Assembly (NCBI GenBank): GCA_021812735.1
Contig: JAKAMV010000693.1
Location: forward strand, 1-5,508
Direction: 5' to 3'
DNA: 5,508 nucleotides
DNA from: Chloroflexota bacterium
GTDB lineage: Bacteria > Chloroflexota > Limnocylindria > Limnocylindrales > CSP1-4
The position numbers were made by a program, and so were the translations under genes. The notes under the pieces are model-generated. The model saw only the letters and a list, made by a program, of their open reading frames with translations, searched no databases and was not told the DNA's origin. Numbering within the stretch: position 1 is the stretch's first letter; every line of letters starts with the position of its first letter. Positions 4,884-5,508 of the stretch are shown here, piece by piece.

Positions 4884-5508
4884 GTGACCCTCCCACCGAG
4901 CCCAGCGCACCTGCCGCTGCCGCGCGCCGACGCGATCGTCGACCCGCGGGTGGGCGATGCCGGTCCCGCCCTCCTTGCCCTGGAGGACGGCAGCGTGTTC
5001 CCGGGGATCGCCTTCGGAGCCGCAGTGGCCGCGGGCGGCGACCTCGTCGTCAACACGAGCCAGACCGGGTACCAGGAGATCGCGACCGACCCGTCCTACG
5101 CCGGACAGGTGGTGGTGATGACCTACCCGCTGATCGGCAACTACGGCCGGCTGGAGTCGGACGACCAGTCGTCCCGCCCGTGGCTCCGCGGACTGGTGGT
5201 CGCCCACGCCACCGCCGCCGTGCTCGAGGACGCGCGGCAGCTCGCCACCCTGCTGCGGACCCACGCCATCCCGGCCATCGCGGGGGTGGACACCCGCGCC
5301 CTCGCGCGCCACCTCCGCGCCAACGGCTGCCTCCGGGGCATCATCACGTCCCCCGGCACGACCGACCGCGACGCCGCCGTCGCGATGGCGCGCGACGTGC
5401 CGCGCTGGGAGGACCAGGACTTCGTGGCCCAGGTCTCGCCGGCCGAGGTGGTCGAGCTCGGGAACGACGCCGCGGCACCGCTGATCGCCATCGTCGATTT
5501 CGGCCTCA
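4884..5508 (+). CDS. carA: Carbamoyl-phosphate synthase small subunit, N-terminal part (cut by window end)
   Basis: The first 208 residues of CarA, which hydrolyses glutamine and passes ammonia to CarB for carbamoyl phosphate synthesis (pyrimidine and arginine pathways). The N-terminal CPSase small-chain domain is plain: LALEDGSVFPG (31-41), NTSQTGYQEIATDPSYAGQ (57-75), TYPLIGNYG (80-88), IAGVDTRALARHLR (132-145) and CLRGIIT (149-155). The window ends at IAIVDFGL, where the class I glutamine amidotransferase domain starts, so the catalytic Cys and His are not visible. I chose GTG 4884 because it follows the leader stop directly; this gives about 30 residues before LALEDG, longer than in E. 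coli CarA. GTG 4950 would give a more usual N terminus but has no ribosome site. The leader suggests PyrR-linked pyrimidine control. carB is expected downstream. Confidence 0.93.
   Translation, partial: MTLPPSPAHLPLPRADAIVDPRVGDAGPALLALEDGSVFPGIAFGAAVAAGGDLVVNTSQTGYQEIATDPSYAGQVVVMTYPLIGNYGRLESDDQSSRPWLRGLVVAHATAAVLEDARQLATLLRTHAIPAIAGVDTRALARHLRANGCLRGIITSPGTTDRDAAVAMARDVPRWEDQDFVAQVSPAEVVELGNDAAAPLIAIVDFGL

Noticed and set aside
3100..4896. 598-codon open frame on the minus strand
   Set aside because: It is antisense to the histidine kinase, which has every catalytic motif. The antisense product has no recognisable domain and is a compositional shadow.
4827..4950. Reading the leader and CarA as one protein through TGA (recoding or readthrough)
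   Set aside because: CarA needs no such extension, a plausible start lies right after the stop, and nothing suggests UGA recoding in this GC-rich genome. It is kept only as an alternative in the leader entry.

Overview
The window is uniformly GC-rich. Its real genes all lie on the + strand and end most codons in G or C, and at least one uses a GTG start. This pattern, together with a DUF5666-like protein, a PDZ-less secreted-type trypsin-like protease and a MacB-class ABC ATPase, fits a high-GC soil or freshwater bacterium. Chloroflexota (Limnocylindria/Ellin6529-like) is my first guess and Actinomycetota the alternative. This placement is inference from style, not from a marker gene.

Layout from left to right. 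(1) 3-284: C-terminal end of a trypsin-like serine protease of the HtrA/DegP class, ending without a PDZ domain. (2) 417-557: a 46-codon small ORF with a strong Shine-Dalgarno, ending 2 nt before (3) 560-1294, a MacB/LolD-type ABC transporter ATPase with all nucleotide-binding motifs. (4) 1428-2072: a single-pass membrane-anchored protein with a proline-rich N terminus, a Gly/Phe-rich linker and a DUF5666-like extracytoplasmic domain. (5) 2073-2443: a non-coding stretch with a candidate promoter, a perfect 9-bp hairpin and a repeated GCCGGCA motif. (6) 2444-3214 and 3139-4602: an overlapping OmpR-family response regulator and membrane sensor histidine kinase, forming a two-component system. 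(7) 4603-4883: a leader region. (8) 4884 to the window end: the N-terminal part of carA, the carbamoyl-phosphate synthase small subunit.

Genes 1-6 look like a cell-envelope module (protease, transporter ATPase, anchored exported domain, two-component sensor). Whether the two-component system controls the upstream genes is inference from adjacency only. The carA end is a separate biosynthetic unit.

The most notable structure is upstream of carA. Two tandem hairpins (4775-4792 and 4795-4817) each carry a hexaloop fitting CNGNGA, inside the context UCCnGnGAGGC that is the recognition element of the pyrimidine regulator PyrR. A third, degenerate copy lies just 5' of them. The second hairpin abuts a consensus Shine-Dalgarno for an 18-codon leader peptide. 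The leader's TGA is immediately followed by the GTG start of carA in the same frame, and a hairpin inside the leader ORF covers the approach to carA. This reads as a PyrR-controlled, leader-peptide-coupled translational switch for carA.
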